In this document: piece after piece, positions 1 to 10,083 of the stretch
How the letters are laid out: the number at the start of each line of letters is the position of its first letter
How positions within the stretch are numbered: position 1 is the first letter of the stretch
Assembly: GCA_900155495.1 (NCBI GenBank)
Contig: FTLJ01000503.1
Span: forward strand, 34,778 to 98,777
Reading direction: 5' to 3'
Length of the DNA: 64,000 nt
DNA from: Porogramme epimiltina
Lineage: Eukaryota > Basidiomycota > Agaricomycetes > Polyporales > Polyporaceae
Program-made: the position numbers and the translations under genes
Notes under the pieces: generated by a model
What the model saw: only the letters and a program-made list of their open reading frames with translations
Databases searched by the model: none
Told to the model about the DNA's origin: nothing

Positions 1-639
1 ACGCGGGCCGTGAGCGGCTCGCAGCTACGCCAGGTTCAGGTCCCGGGATTCCAAGCGCGGCGTGCGGCGTGACCGCGGTGTGGGCGGGGATGACCTGAGG
101 CGCGCCCGCAGCCGGGGAAGCAAAGGAGCCCAGGGGGCTTTGAGGCCCCGAGGTCTCCCTTGAGGGGCGCGCGGGCAAGGGGGGATCAAAGGAAGTCCGG
201 AACGGTGACGCCCGTGCGAGCTGCGAAGGCCGTCTGCTCCGCGCGGGCTCCCAACGCGCTTCCGGGGCTGTCCTGGGCTGCGCGCGGGGCGCCATGGGAT
301 ACAGTACGCCGCCCGCGGGACGCACAGCCTACCCCTACGACGGGCGAGAGTTAGATGATCGAGGCGGGGCCTGGTTTGAGGCCGGCGCCGCAGGGGTGGC
401 CGGCGGGTCCCTTGTGTTGTCGAGTTGTTGCGCGGATTTGGAATGGTGCATCCTGTGCGACTTTCAGTTACACGGTCAGATCCGAGGACGCGTTCCGATC
501 TGCCATACCTGTGCGCGCTTCTCTGACTCAGAGTGTTAATGCGGCAACTGCCTTGAACCCAGCCCCCGGGCTGAGGACGTGTGGGCGATTAGGACGGCCA
601 CAACGGGATGCATCCTGCTCACCTTTGCACGATATCCCT
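1..639. other. Left-edge remnant of repeat module M plus unassigned flank
   Basis: Bases about 60-330 match a block that recurs after the HET genes (near 7.4, 14.4, 22.3, 30.1, 37.5, 45.3 and 63.1 kb). The shared core on the plus strand reads GTGACGCCCGTGCGAGC. On the minus strand the block can be read as an alanine-rich peptide around AFAARTGVTVLDF, but no copy keeps a long stable frame and I do not recognise a family. From about 360 to 639 I see no convincing gene; it probably contains the promoter of the UstYa-like gene that follows. Confidence 0.5.
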
Positions 640-1346
640 ATGTCCGCCCGCCATCTCGCGATAGTCTCCGTCGTCCTTCTGGGAGTCCTCAACGCCTGGG
701 TAGATATCCTCCATGTGCGCGAGTCCCGCCGTGTCGCCCTGACGCGCCCACCACCGCTCGACCATTACAGTGAGTTCTTCATCCTAGGTCTTGTTCTTCC
801 GGAGCAGGACATAACACCTTCTGTGCAGGCTATGTCGAAGACGACTACCCGCCCCGCATGCCCCTCCCCTCCGCCCGCCCCGCGGTGAAGCTCGCCTTCG
901 AGGACACTGCTCGCTACGCTCTCGACTCCCCCGAGGCGCACGGCGAGTGGCTTTGGACAGCCACCGTCGGCGACGGCAACGTCCACTACGGCCCAAACCA
1001 CAAGCTCTTCGTCGTCTCCGTCACGCATCAGCTCCACTGCCTCCGCTCCTACCGCGAGGCTCTCATCAAGGACGGCCCCCCGCGCGGGCATGCCCTCAGC
1101 CACCTCACCCACTGCATCAACTTCTTCCGCATGTCGACGCTCTGCGCAGCGGACACGACGCTCGAGCCGTCCGACGCGTTCGCGCGCAACTACACCCTCG
1201 AGCGCGCCCGGGGCGAGCACGTGTGCATGGACTGGCCGGGGTTCTACGACGAGATGAAGACCAACTACGTCGGGTGGCAGAAGGTGCAGGCCGAGCTCGA
1301 GGACGCGGCGCGCGTGGGTGGAAACGCACATATACATATATCATAG
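640..1346 (+). CDS. UstYa-like (DUF3328) membrane oxidase-family protein, two exons
   Basis: This is the only apparently intact UstYa-like gene in the window. Exon 1 (640-769) encodes an N-terminal transmembrane helix at about residues 6-25. A 59-nt intron (770-828) has donor GTGAGT, a CATAAC branch-like site and acceptor GTGCAG. Exon 2 (829-1346) restores the frame, giving about 215 residues. The joined product reads HYSYVEDDYPPRMPLP across the splice, then FEDTARYAL, HQLHCLR, THCINFFR, LCAADTTLEP and HVCMDWPGFYDEMKTNYVGW. The paired H-x-x-H-C and H-C motifs are the family signature. Family members act in peptide and mycotoxin pathways (ustiloxin UstYa) as oxidative cyclases or modifying enzymes; the substrate here is unknown. 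Without the intron there is a frameshift near 815. It converges on a DUF455 remnant on the minus strand. Confidence 0.75.
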
Positions 1347-1426
1347 AAGGTCTCTGGAGGACATTGAATGTTAGGCTGAATAGCATTTGTACGGCAGGAA
1401 TGTATCAACGCACCTAATATATTAAC

Positions 1427-2450
1427 TACTTGCACCCTCGTATGCGACTGGAACGGCAGCCTGCGACTCCTTCCTACCTCCGTCCACCCCTTCAAACCTC
1501 CTCCCAGAACCTCTTGACCGGGACCATGCCCTCGCGCGCGCACACCTACGTGAACCAGCGATGACCAGTCGTTACGTGCGTCCCCTCGTCGTAGTGGATC
1601 GTCTCGAGCATCGCGTTTCTCTTTGCGTCTCCCGCCCGCCGGAACTTGTCGATTGTGTCCGGGTTGCCTTCCAGCCCGCGCGCTTCGTACGCGAAGTGGA
1701 TGATCGCGACCCCCGCGTGCCGCGCGCAGCAAAGCGAACGTCACCCTTGCGGACCCCCACAGGGCCGCGTGTACGGGGAGCGAGCCGTGCGGGGTCAGGC
1801 GCAAGAGGGCAGCGAGGTGGGCGATGAGGGGGGGAGAAGTGCTTGGACGCACTAATGGCCATTTTTGTGACGTCGGCGAAGAACGCGGGCGGGAGGTTCG
1901 GGTGAAAGGGAGCGTACCTCACGTCGATGTCCCACCTGCACCAGGAAAACGTCAAACGGGATCCCAAGCCTTCCTATCAGCTCTCCGACCCGCGCAAGGT
2001 TAATTCTGGGGTCGAAACAACATCTCAACGTCGCGCGAAACCAGAGCAATCACGGTTGACTCACCCTTACTACTACTCGATGTTCGCGAGCGCATGCTGC
2101 ATAATCGACCTGTCCCGTTTTCTCAAGATCTTCACCGGATCGACGATATTCTGCGCATACAGCACCTCGCGCGGGGGTCCTTCAGGAAGCCGAAGGGATT
2201 TCGATGAGCGATTTCTGATGGGCTTGAGCTTGCCGGTGCAGAAGAGATTGACAGCATGTCTAGTGCGCCGGACTTGCTGCAGGGTAAGCCCCCCCTTCTT
2301 CCATACGGTGTTTAGACACATACCTTGAGCAAGGGTCCGCCGTATTGAGGATTAAGACAGCCCATTAGATCAGGGTAGTTAGCGTATTATTGATGGAGAC
2401 GAATCCTGTAGGGGTAGGCGTCGGGCGAGGAGATGGAAAAGCAGAACGAT
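1427..2450 (-). pseudogene. Rieske-DUF455 gene remnant; DUF455 part only
   Basis: Minus-strand fragments match the ferritin-like DUF455 family. An N-terminal exon at about 2073-2321 is clean and includes ELYAQN-like text (EVLYAQNIVDPVKILRKRD) and IMQHALANIE, the first ferritin helix. The core at about 1560-1970 is frameshifted but retains FFADVTK, SLPVHAALWGSARVTF and the region equivalent to ARGLDVNPGTI. The C-terminal section (normally FNAEDREKAGLTPDFYENL) is missing. The Rieske half is gone: at about 2450 the sequence switches to an unrelated block shared with 47.4 kb. Non-functional. Confidence 0.65.
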
Positions 2451-2650
2451 GTGTGGATGACGCACTGACATCACGACGACCCGCGCGGGGGTCGGTCGTG
2501 GTCTTACATAGCGCCCGCTCCTGTTTTGTCGCCGAACGTCTTTTGCAGCTTGCTCCTCGCCGCCGTCGGTATGGCCATAGGCCCGCCCAGCATGCTGACC
2601 GCAATTCCACGTCGATGTCTCCCGTGCTGCGCACCAACGGCGACGCCCCC

Positions 2651-3040
2651 CACGGCGGGCATATCAACATTTTTGTCGAGAGGAAATGCATGTGACAGGC
2701 AACCGACATCCTACTTTTCTCACGGCTTTGGCTCGACCGGCCACACAAGATAAGAGTTTTCCTGTAACATGCCTTTCGTCGTGTGTGAAATGTAATGTGT
2801 CTATATAACCTTTGCCCATGGGTTATATTCAAGGGACAGCCAAGTTCCTGTTCAACTTTCACTCGTCTTTCTCATCGCTGTCGTGCGGAGACGTGAGAAA
2901 AACGAGAACAAAAGACAAAGCAGAGCGCACGGTAGCAGATAGGAGGACAAAGCCAGGGGATTGGTTACNNCGAAAAGTAGGATGACGCTTGCCTTTCGCA
3001 TGCATTTCCCATCATCATAAATTCTCATATGCCTGCCGTG
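2651..3040. mobile_element. MITE-like element with ~70-bp imperfect terminal inverted repeats
   Basis: The 70 bases at 2651-2720 and the reverse complement of 2971-3040 match, starting CACGGC(G/A)GGCATAT and including GGAAATGCATG and CATCCTACTTTTC. Identity over the inner 40 positions is 34 of 40. The internal 250 bp has no coding potential. The second copy of the host block, near 47.6 kb, lacks this segment, which supports insertion. I could not define a target-site duplication. An NN ambiguity lies just inside the right arm. Confidence 0.7.
2969..2970. other. Two undetermined bases (NN)
   Basis: The sequence reads GGTTACNNCGAAAAG immediately inside the right inverted repeat. It is either a small assembly gap or unresolved bases at a hairpin-prone site, so the length of the element interior is uncertain. 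Confidence 0.95.
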
Positions 3041-3440
3041 CCCCGACGACCCCCGCCATCGCCCTAAACACACCAGTCCCGGGCTCACATTTCGCTCCAC
3101 GGTTATGAAGTGACTGGTGAGTGTTTGTATATCCGCCTCACGCTCCCCATCCCTAGTCGTTGGACTCATGAGATATTTTCTCTTTCCTAGATACAGCACA
3201 ACCATTGCGCATTCCCCCTTCCTGCATGTTCAGCCACTTCGATCTTCTCCAAGGCCACCCCTAATCCTGTTCCATTGTCTATCTCGGTGTCACCTACCGG
3301 GACGCGTATCGAAAGAGCATAGAATACTCAAGAGGACAGCCGCAGAACAAACAGAGAGTCTCGTAGCGAGCGGTGGAGCGATGACAATCTTCGGTGCGTC
3401 CCTCTCCAATGCACTTACCTCCTCTCCATGTTCTTAGTAC

Positions 3441-3869
3441 ACTCCTTGCTGTAGCCTCCGTCCACCCGCGGGGGCGCGCGGCATGAAGCTCTCCGACGCG
3501 CGCACAGAGCGATATCCCCGCCGCACTCATCGCCATATGTACGGCGGAAGCGCCGCCTTGCGTAGGTGCGTCGCTTTTCACTCTACTCCTTCTCCCTATG
3601 GCCTCAACGCGCTTTGCCCTTCGCCTTGGCCCACAACGTAGACCAATTTTACAGCTCTAAACGCTAACGCGTGCTCGAAAGCATGCTCGTGCGACGCGTC
3701 GAGGTGACTGCTTCGTCCTCGGCGTCCCCTACGCGCGGCCCCAGGCGTGCTCACAGCCCAGTTCCGCGCGCGCTCAACTTTGGGACGGAGCGCTGCGAGC
3801 TCGGGTTCGTCAAGTGCCTTCTTGCGGCGGGCCCCGTCCAGAGCGGAGGGGCCCGACGAGGACAAGGTC
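3441..3869 (+). pseudogene. TM-family gene fragment (central part only)
   Basis: At about 3755-3866 one frame reads RALNFGTERCELGFVKCLLAAGPVQS. This matches the centre of the small membrane protein found in other units (FRALDFGMERCELELVMRLLAP...GPVQSAERPQWSERTVLDVFML at 18.4 and 26.3 kb). The N-terminal helix and the C-terminus are absent. At about 3867 it runs directly into the HET leader. The preceding 3441-3670 has no recognisable gene. Confidence 0.5.
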
Positions 3870-4130
3870 AGGCGTTCACGCGCACGAATCACCCGACACC
3901 CTTTCCACCCATGCTTACGCGTCGACTCCTCTCTACCACCCGCACACTCCCCATCCAACCCCCAGAAGCCTCAACACACCACACCGACTACTACAAGTTA
4001 CTACAAGACTATGGGAATGGGGAAATGCTAGAGGACTTGGCTGGTTTAGTACACGTGTAACAAAGCGAAAAGCTCAAGTAAAACTTATTGGTGCAATCCG
4101 CACTCGTTGCCAGGCTTCTCGCGCGCCCAA
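3870..4130. other. HET-locus deletion scar: HET leader fused to HET trailer
   Basis: From 3870 to about 4008 the sequence is the conserved HET upstream leader (GTCAGGCGTTCAC, then the ACCACACC...CTACTACAAG stretch). At about 4010 it changes to the conserved sequence downstream of HET stop codons (GGGGAAATGCTA, then TGTAACAAAGCGAA and TTATTGGTGCAATCCGCACTC). The whole HET coding sequence is missing between them. Confidence 0.7.
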
Positions 4131-4239
4131 CGTCAGTACGCGCACTGCTTGCGGGTTCCGAAGATTCCCAACATGGTACGCCGCGCGACTACGACGTGCG
4201 CCGGGACTCCAAGGGGCCTAGGAGACTTCGGGGGTCTCG

Positions 4240-4400
4240 AACTTTTGAGCTGTACGACGCGTTTACGCGCGACTACACGCGAACGCGCCCGCGGCGAGCA
4301 CGTGTGAATGGACTGGCCCAGCTTCTGAGACGAGATGAACACCAACTGCGTCAGATGGCAAAAAGTGTAGGCCGAGCTGGAGGATACGGAAGCATGGGTG
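4240..4400 (+). pseudogene. UstYa-like C-terminal remnant
   Basis: About 50 codons align with the C-terminus of the intact UstYa-like gene (DAFARNYTLERARGEHVCMDWPGF... and ...VGGNAHIHIS). Frame changes and stops (CACGTGTGA at the HVC position, TTCTGA at the following Phe-Tyr) make it non-coding. The next 110 bases are the usual UstYa 3' flank. Near 4540 the sequence jumps to the HET1 leader, so the Rieske-DUF455 and TM-family parts are missing here. Confidence 0.65.
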
Positions 4401-4544
4401 GAAATACGCATATACATACAGTAACATATATATCAAAAGGGGTTTCCGGAAGATACCCCTCGTCAGGCTGAGCGGCATTTGTACTGCAAGACTGTATCAA
4501 TTGAGCTTCTGTGTCGTGCGCAAACTTGATTGCGGCCCTCTATC

Positions 4545-4898
4545 AGTACTACCAGAGGCTTCGTCGCTACGAGGATAATGTCAGGCACTTACTGGCGTCC
4601 TTTCCACATACGCTTGCGCGTTCGTTCTTCTATCGCGTTCACACACCCGCTCGTCAACCCCCATGGACCGCAACCCACCAAACCGACTACTAGGAAACAC
4701 CTTGTGAGACTACCTTCACCTACACTGTCCTCCCTCTCGCCCCCGTCTATTTCGAGTCCACACTCCTCTCGACAGCCCCCATATCAACGATCTTGTACTT
4801 CCTCGAATCATTTCCTGTCTGTGTCACTGCTTTTCTTGGTTAGTCTAGCCTTCTTTTCTGATAGTGTGCCATGCTCATGGTCCCAGCAGATCAGCGAC
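4545..4898 (+). promoter_or_regulatory. HET1 leader
   Basis: This conserved upstream block occurs before every HET gene (TTTCCACATACGCTTACGCG, then CTCCATATCAACGATCT-type text). In other units it ends in a 45-nt GT-AG leader intron; here the donor is GTTAGT and no clean acceptor is seen, so the intron may be lost. An in-frame extension upstream of the MWLL start exists only in this copy and looks accidental. Confidence 0.45.
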
Positions 4899-7110
4899 AT
4901 GTGGCTCCTCAACACCCACACCGCTGAACTCAAATTCTTCCCGGACCCGAAGAGTGTTGGAAACTACGCGATCCTATCTCATGTTTGGGGCAAGCCATCA
5001 GAGGAGGATACGTTCCAGACGGTCCGTGAAGCTTACGAAAAATGTCGGAGAAATAAGATGTCCAATAGCGAAGCCGCTTCGTCACAGGGCCCAGTAGTCG
5101 ACCCTCGAGACGCTCTTATCGCTTCTCTCTTCACACAGGTACAAGATCTGACTACCCGGCACGAAGAGCTCGTCGCCGCGCTGCTGCACCGAGACCCTGC
5201 TCTCGCATCTCTGCTGCCCTCTCATCATACCCCCACCCACCCTCGGCCGCATGCGCCTACAAGTGGTCCCCTCGACACGGCCGCAACGAAGGCTCTCCCA
5301 ACAGATGCACGCGAGTTTTTATCCGAAAAGATCCGCAGCTTCCTCCGCCTGGCAGAACAACATGGACTCAATTGGGCTTGGGCCGATACATGCTGCATCG
5401 ACAAGACGAGTAGCGCGGAGCTCACCGAGGCCATCAATTCCATGTTCGAGTATTATTCCCAGTCGTATGTATGCTACGCCTACCTGAGCGATGTCCCATC
5501 GTCCAAACATGACACGGACTGGGAGAGCCAGTTTCAAAAGAGCGAGTGGCACTCGCGCGGGTGGACACTTCAAGAGCTCATCGCACCCAAGACCCTCATC
5601 TTCATAGCCCAGGATTGGACTCGTTTGGGGACAAAGAATGAGCTTGCTTCAGCTCTAAAAAGGATCGAGAATACGCCTCCTACGAGTGTGCTGCGGTTTG
5701 AGAAGGATTTCTCCGAGGTAAGTATCGCTCAACGCATGTCCTGGGCCGCCAAGCGACGTACAACTCGGATCGAGGACGAAGCGTACTGTCTGTTCGGGTT
5801 GTTCGGGATCAACATGCCAACGTTATACGGTGAAGGACGGAATGCATTCTACCGGCTGCAGGAGGCAATCATGAACACATCGTCTGATATGTCTCTTCTC
5901 GCATGGTCCTCCGAAAGTTCGAGTTGGAAGAATGCCACCGGAGATGTAACAAACATCTTGAGCGCGCTCAAGACACCCGGGCCATTAGACGAGCCTTTCA
6001 ACCATCATTTGTTAGCACCATCGCCGCGTCAATTCGGGAGCACCAGCCACATTGTATCAATAGGAGGAGCACGTCAGGGTCAGAACAATTGGTTAAATGT
6101 ACGTCGCATCACTGGCTTAAACCGACAATGTGTTTTGATCCAAACATTTGTCCCATACATGAAAGCCTGGCCCTGGAACTCCGTCACTAACAGTGACTCC
6201 TTACGGGATCCGCGCACACCTTCCATGCATAGACGTTTTAAAGGGGACTGGCTTCGTCCTTGTAGACATATTTTGCCACAGCACTCACCCGCAGGCGCAA
6301 AGGGATAACCGGATCCTCCTTCTCCTCCAAAGGAATGTCCCTGCCAATGAGGACCCGACGGGATACCCGTGCTACGGTTGTCAGTGGCTAGAAACACTGA
6401 CCACAAGACATTCTCCCGGTACACGCATCGTGCATATCTTAGAGGCTGGGACTACGCCTAGGAACCAGAGGAGCCCTGCACAATGGAGGGACATATATAT
6501 CTCTGCCCGCCCTCGCCATCGTGCTCATCTTAGATCTGATATTTCAGAACTTATAGCCCGCTTGGCCACCAATGCCCCTAAGTTTCCGTCATTCCGGATC
6601 CAACCCTCTATGGTTTCCGGTGAATTCTATTACTGTTGTGCGGTCACACAGCTACGTCCAAGTTTCCCGTGGACCGGGGATCAACCATGCAGTTTAATTA
6701 TCGAGATGAAACCGGTACCGTTAAACCACCACACGCGCTCCAGATGGATCGTAACACTCGGGGTGTGCAATGGAATCAACAAGGATACCACAGCCACATC
6801 AAACCTTCCCAGTCATGCCTTACAACGCTATGCTATCGTTGCAACCATCCGAAGGTGGGACGAAGAAGCTCGAATACTCGAAGTTTCGAGTGGGACCTAC
6901 AAACCACCAGAGCACAACTGTCAGAAGGACCACGTTTCGAATGGGTCTATTATAACTCGTGAATTCATCGGTCATAGATTCAAAATGTCATTCAGGAAAA
7001 GCATGGTGGACGCACCCGGGGACACCTTAGAAGTCCACATGGGAGGACCGGTAAGCCGTCAATACTACGTCAACCTAGGTGCATATGACGGGGGACTCAC
7101 GTTCCGATAA
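4899..7110 (+). CDS. HET-domain protein 1 (heterokaryon incompatibility family)
   Basis: Exon 1 (4899-6098) and exon 2 (6166-7110) are joined in phase 0 by a 67-nt intron (donor GTACGT, acceptor GAAAG), giving about 714 residues. The start MWLLNTHTAELKFF is the usual beginning of HET proteins. HET motifs in order are YAILSHVWG (23-31), WADTCCIDK (161-169), GWTLQELIAPK (221-231), QRMSWAAKR and EDEAYCLFGLFG (292-303), and YGEG with SSDMSLLAW (to 336). A proline-rich linker lies at about 105-135. The C-terminal half has no family I recognise. HET proteins drive death or growth arrest in allorecognition. It is closest to HET7. A second intron (7051-7117, GTAAGC to TTCCAG) would replace the last residues with a 23-residue tail starting LEVEDDHDHDYD and ending at 7189. 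Confidence 0.85.
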
Positions 7111-7660
7111 ATTCCAGTTGGAGGTCGAAGACGATCATGATCATGATTACGACACGATGACCATATCGGCTACTAAGAAGGAACAGTAGTAACGTGGACA
7201 AATCGGGGCAAAATGCTAGAGCATTCACTCGCGAATTGAATCTAGTAGCAAAATGAACAGCCAAAATGTTACTTGCTCGTATGATCAGCACTCGTTGTCA
7301 TCCACACACTAGAGCGTGAACCACACTCGCGCCGCCAGTATCCGTGCGGGAGGACTGCTAGGGCCGGCTTCCCTTCTCGCGCGCGCGGCGGCAGTGTGCG
7401 CTGCGGCAAGTTCGGGTTGCGGAGATTCCTGACGCGGCGCGGCGCGCGACCGCAGCGTGCGCAGGGATGACCTGAGGCGCACCCGCGTCTAGAGGAAGCG
7501 GAGGGGCCTGGGAGGCTTCAGGATCTCCAGGTCTTCATTGAATTGCCAGCGAGAGAGGGGTCGCAAGAGCTCCAGGACGCTGACGCCCGTGCGGGCTGCG
7601 AAAGCCGCCTGCGCCGCGCGGGGGCCCCAACGCGCCTCGAGGGCTGTCCTGGTGAGGGCA
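7111..7660. other. HET1 trailer and module M copy
   Basis: Bases 7111-7290 are the HET 3' flank with the shared GCTACTAAGAAGGAACAGTAG text. From about 7310 to 7660 is module M: GCCGCCAGTATCCGTGCGGG, TTCCTGACGCGGCG, then GACGCCCGTGCGGGCTGCG. The start of the usual block between trailer and module M is partly deleted compared with 21.9 kb. No gene is supported. Confidence 0.55.
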
Positions 7661-7860
7661 GGCCCCCGACGCGTCCGCGCGCGACTACACGCACGAGCGC
7701 ACCCGGGGCGAGCACGTGTGCGTGGACTGGCTAGCTAAGCGTCTACGACGAGACGACGACCAACTACGTCGGGTGGTAGAAGGCGCAGGCGGAGTTGTAG
7801 GACGCGGCGCGGGCGGGCGGAAACACGTACATGCATATATGACAAGTGGCCTCTTGAGGT
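7661..7860 (+). pseudogene. UstYa-like C-terminal remnant
   Basis: One frame reads THERTRGEHVCVDW, then a 1-nt shift puts the rest (FYDET.TNYVGW, then a stop where KAQAEL begins) into another frame. Only the last 50-60 codons of the family are present. Sequence and lesions are close to the copy at 22.5 kb, so the two units share a recent ancestor. Confidence 0.65.
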
Positions 7861-7926
7861 TCTTGTGTCCGAGTCAGGTGGAGCGACATTTGCACTGCAA
7901 GAGTGTACCGACGCACATAATATATT

Positions 7927-9725
7927 ACCTACCAGCACTCTCGGGCCGATCGCAATACCGGCATCCGGCTCCTTCCTGCCTCTGTACACCTCCCCCTGCA
8001 TTTCACCCTTCAGGTTCTCGTAAAACATCGGTGTCATCTCCGTCTTCTCCATATCTGCCGCGTTGAACCGGATTCTCACGGCGCTCTGCCGCCCTCGCCG
8101 CACCTCCTCCTAAGATGTCTTGACGGGGTCAACGTCCGCCGGAACTTTTCGATATCGATCATGCCAGGCTGCCAACCGCGCGCCTCGTGCACGTGATGAA
8201 TGATCGCGAGGCGCGCGCGCGCAGCGACGCTAACGTTACAGGCCCGCGTGTGAGGAACCAGCAGTACAAGGTCGCGGGAAAAAGCGCAGCGAAGTAAGGG
8301 GTGAGGAGGATGGAATGGTTGGACTCGTTGAGGGCTATCCTTGGCGAAGTCGACGAAGAGCGCGGGCGGGAAGTCGGGGATACGGATGGGAGGAGCCGTG
8401 TCTTGCGATGGGATCCCACCTGAGCCAGGAGAATGTCAAAAGGGATCGTAAGCTTTATTCCCGGTTCTGACTCACGCAAGGTCAATTCTGCAGTCAAAAT
8501 GTCAGCGTAACGCAGTTCGAAACCTGGACACTAGTGGTTCACTCACCCCCACTGCTCGCTGTTTGTAAGCGCATGCAGCATGATCGCCCTATTCCGTTTT
8601 CGAGAGATCTTCGCCGAACGACGGTTTGCGCATACAGCCACAGGCTCTTCGCGCGAGGGGTTTCAGGGAATAGGGGGGCTTTCGATGGCCGATGGCCAAT
8701 GGTCTTGAAGCTGGCCGGTGCGGAAGAGATTTGCAGCATGGCGAGCGTGCTGTACCTGCTGCTGCGAAGTGAGCACCCGTCCTTCTCTCATCTGTTCAGG
8801 CATATACCTTGAGCATGGGATCCGCAGTGTAGATGGTTGAGACGTCCATTGAATGAGGATTGTTGACGGGTTCTCGACGGGAGCGAAGAGTTCAGGTTCC
8901 TCGGGGGTAGGAGAGGAGACGGAAAGGTGCGAGAGGTTGAGCGGTGGTGGTGGGGTGTCCGCGAACTCTGAGCACCGTGTCAGAGACGAAAGACGAGCGT
9001 AGAGTAACGAGATGCTCACCCTCTGACACCGGCCTAAACTCCACAAGCCGCCCCTCGCTCACTCTCCCTCGCGGTTCCACCCATACACGCTCCTCCTCGT
9101 CGTAGGTCTTCGTCTTCGTCGTGTATGTGCACGACTTCAACCGTGTCTCGCCATGTCCCCTCGTCAGGTCGAAGTCGGACATAGTCTGCCCCTGATATGA
9201 GATAAACGCACCCTGCCACTTCTAGTAGACGAACGCACCTGTTCCAAGGGCACACCGCGACTACAACCGTATCGCACTTTTATATCTCCGCTTGCGACAT
9301 GCTCGAGGCGAGGTGCGGGCAGTTGGCATCGATGACGTAGATTTGGTCACGCCAGCTCAATGGCGTTCCGTCTTTTCCGCTTTCTGAGAGCGAAGCGGGG
9401 AGAGGCGGAAGAGAATGAGGGAATGGCAGGTGTCCTCCTGAGAGCAGAGGCCAAGGAAGAAATGGTGTAAGAAGATCTTGCCGAGGGTGAAAACCCTGTG
9501 TGAGTCGCTATGTTAGAGACGTATATTACTACTCACCTTGACCAAGCAGGAGTTGGTTCGAAACCTCGTCGCCTGCCCTTGCAGCCGCGCGGAGTGCTCC
9601 CTCTGGTTTTCATCCATCGTGGCATACTCCGCGCGCTGGTCGAGCAGCGCACGAGATATAGTTCTACGGGTTTGATATTTGCCGGGTACGGTGACGAGCC
9701 CGACTAGAGCCGTCTTGATGACATG
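7927..9725 (-). pseudogene. Rieske-DUF455 gene, decayed
   Basis: Reading from the 5' side on the minus strand: a first exon near 9545-9640 (EYATMDENQREHSARLQGQATRF); a Rieske segment at about 9250-9370 with NCPHL and CPWN, where the second histidine has become Asn and a stop follows the AEI position; a segment at 8950-9185 (DFDLTRGHGE...VSEGRLVEFRPVSEG); a DUF455 N-terminal exon at about 8550-8760; and the DUF455 core and tail at 7927-8480 (EMTPMFYENLKGEMQGE). The second EXXH region (AVLETIHCDEVTH) is deleted near 8130. The intact protein would have been a soluble redox protein combining a [2Fe-2S] Rieske domain and a ferritin-like domain. Confidence 0.7.
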
Positions 9726-10083
9726 TCGTGCAGGTGTAGGAGAGTGGAGGCGAGGGGAGAAGTAAGAGGGGGCCAGAGACTGGTATGGGTTTGGGAAACG
9801 GACTGCCTAGATGGGCTGAAGGAGAACGCCGAAGTGGCAGGAGGCGGGAGTGTTGTGGGTAGAACGACCACGCTCCGGTTTGGCTGGCTGATTGGGATGT
9901 ACGGGACAAGCATCGCAGGGCGACTTTGACTTCGACGGCCGCGGGTCCGTCTAGAATTCAGTGAGGAAGTGGACCAGGGCAAATCGCCCCGCCTTAGCGC
10001 CGGCCTGGTCTCGTGCCGTTCTGGCGCTTATGTACGAGGATAATAGCGCTAGCGCTCCGCCACCGTTGGCAGAACGGTGCTAG
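9726..10083. other. 5' flank of the Rieske-DUF455 remnant
   Basis: Contains text common to all such flanks, for example GTTGTGGGTAGAACGACCACGCTCC near 9853 (also at 24653, 39990 and 60545). No gene is seen. From about 9960 to 10083 the sequence is unlike the other units. Confidence 0.4.

Larger units (their letters stand above)
2451..3440. repeat. Repeat module Q, copy 1 (interrupted by an inverted-repeat element)
   Basis: The block beginning GATGTGTGGATGACGC near 2448 is repeated at about 47424-47900, where it is uninterrupted. Shared landmarks include TGTATATCCGCCTCACGC near 3126 and 47691 and CTATCTCGGTGTCACCTAC near 3280 and 47872. It has no clear reading frame. Only these two units carry it; in the others the Rieske exons or module P occupy this position. 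Confidence 0.6.

Noticed and set aside
770..828. Frameshift in the left-edge UstYa-like gene
   Set aside because: The interval has a GTGAGT donor, a branch-like site and a GTGCAG acceptor, and its removal restores the frame and the family motif YVEDDYPP, so it is better read as an intron.
4530..4898. In-frame N-terminal extension of HET1 (open from 4530)
   Set aside because: No other HET copy has this frame open upstream of MWLL, the region is the common non-coding leader, and HET proteins normally begin at this motif.
5225..5443. Antisense open stretches opposite the HET core (MELMASVSSALLVLSMQHVSAQAQ-type)
   Set aside because: They recur only because the sense codons are conserved. Start context and length vary and no family is recognised.
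6099..6308. Exon 1 frame continuing past the intron donor (CFDxNICPIHDRL-type text in several copies)
   Set aside because: The donor and acceptor are conserved in all copies and splicing joins exon 2 in phase. The continuation ends soon after, in variable places, so it is read-through of an intron.
7661..8066. Overlapping plus-strand open frames near the UstYa and DUF455 remnants as genes
   Set aside because: They are alanine/arginine-rich frame shadows of GC-rich decayed sequence and do not correspond between copies.
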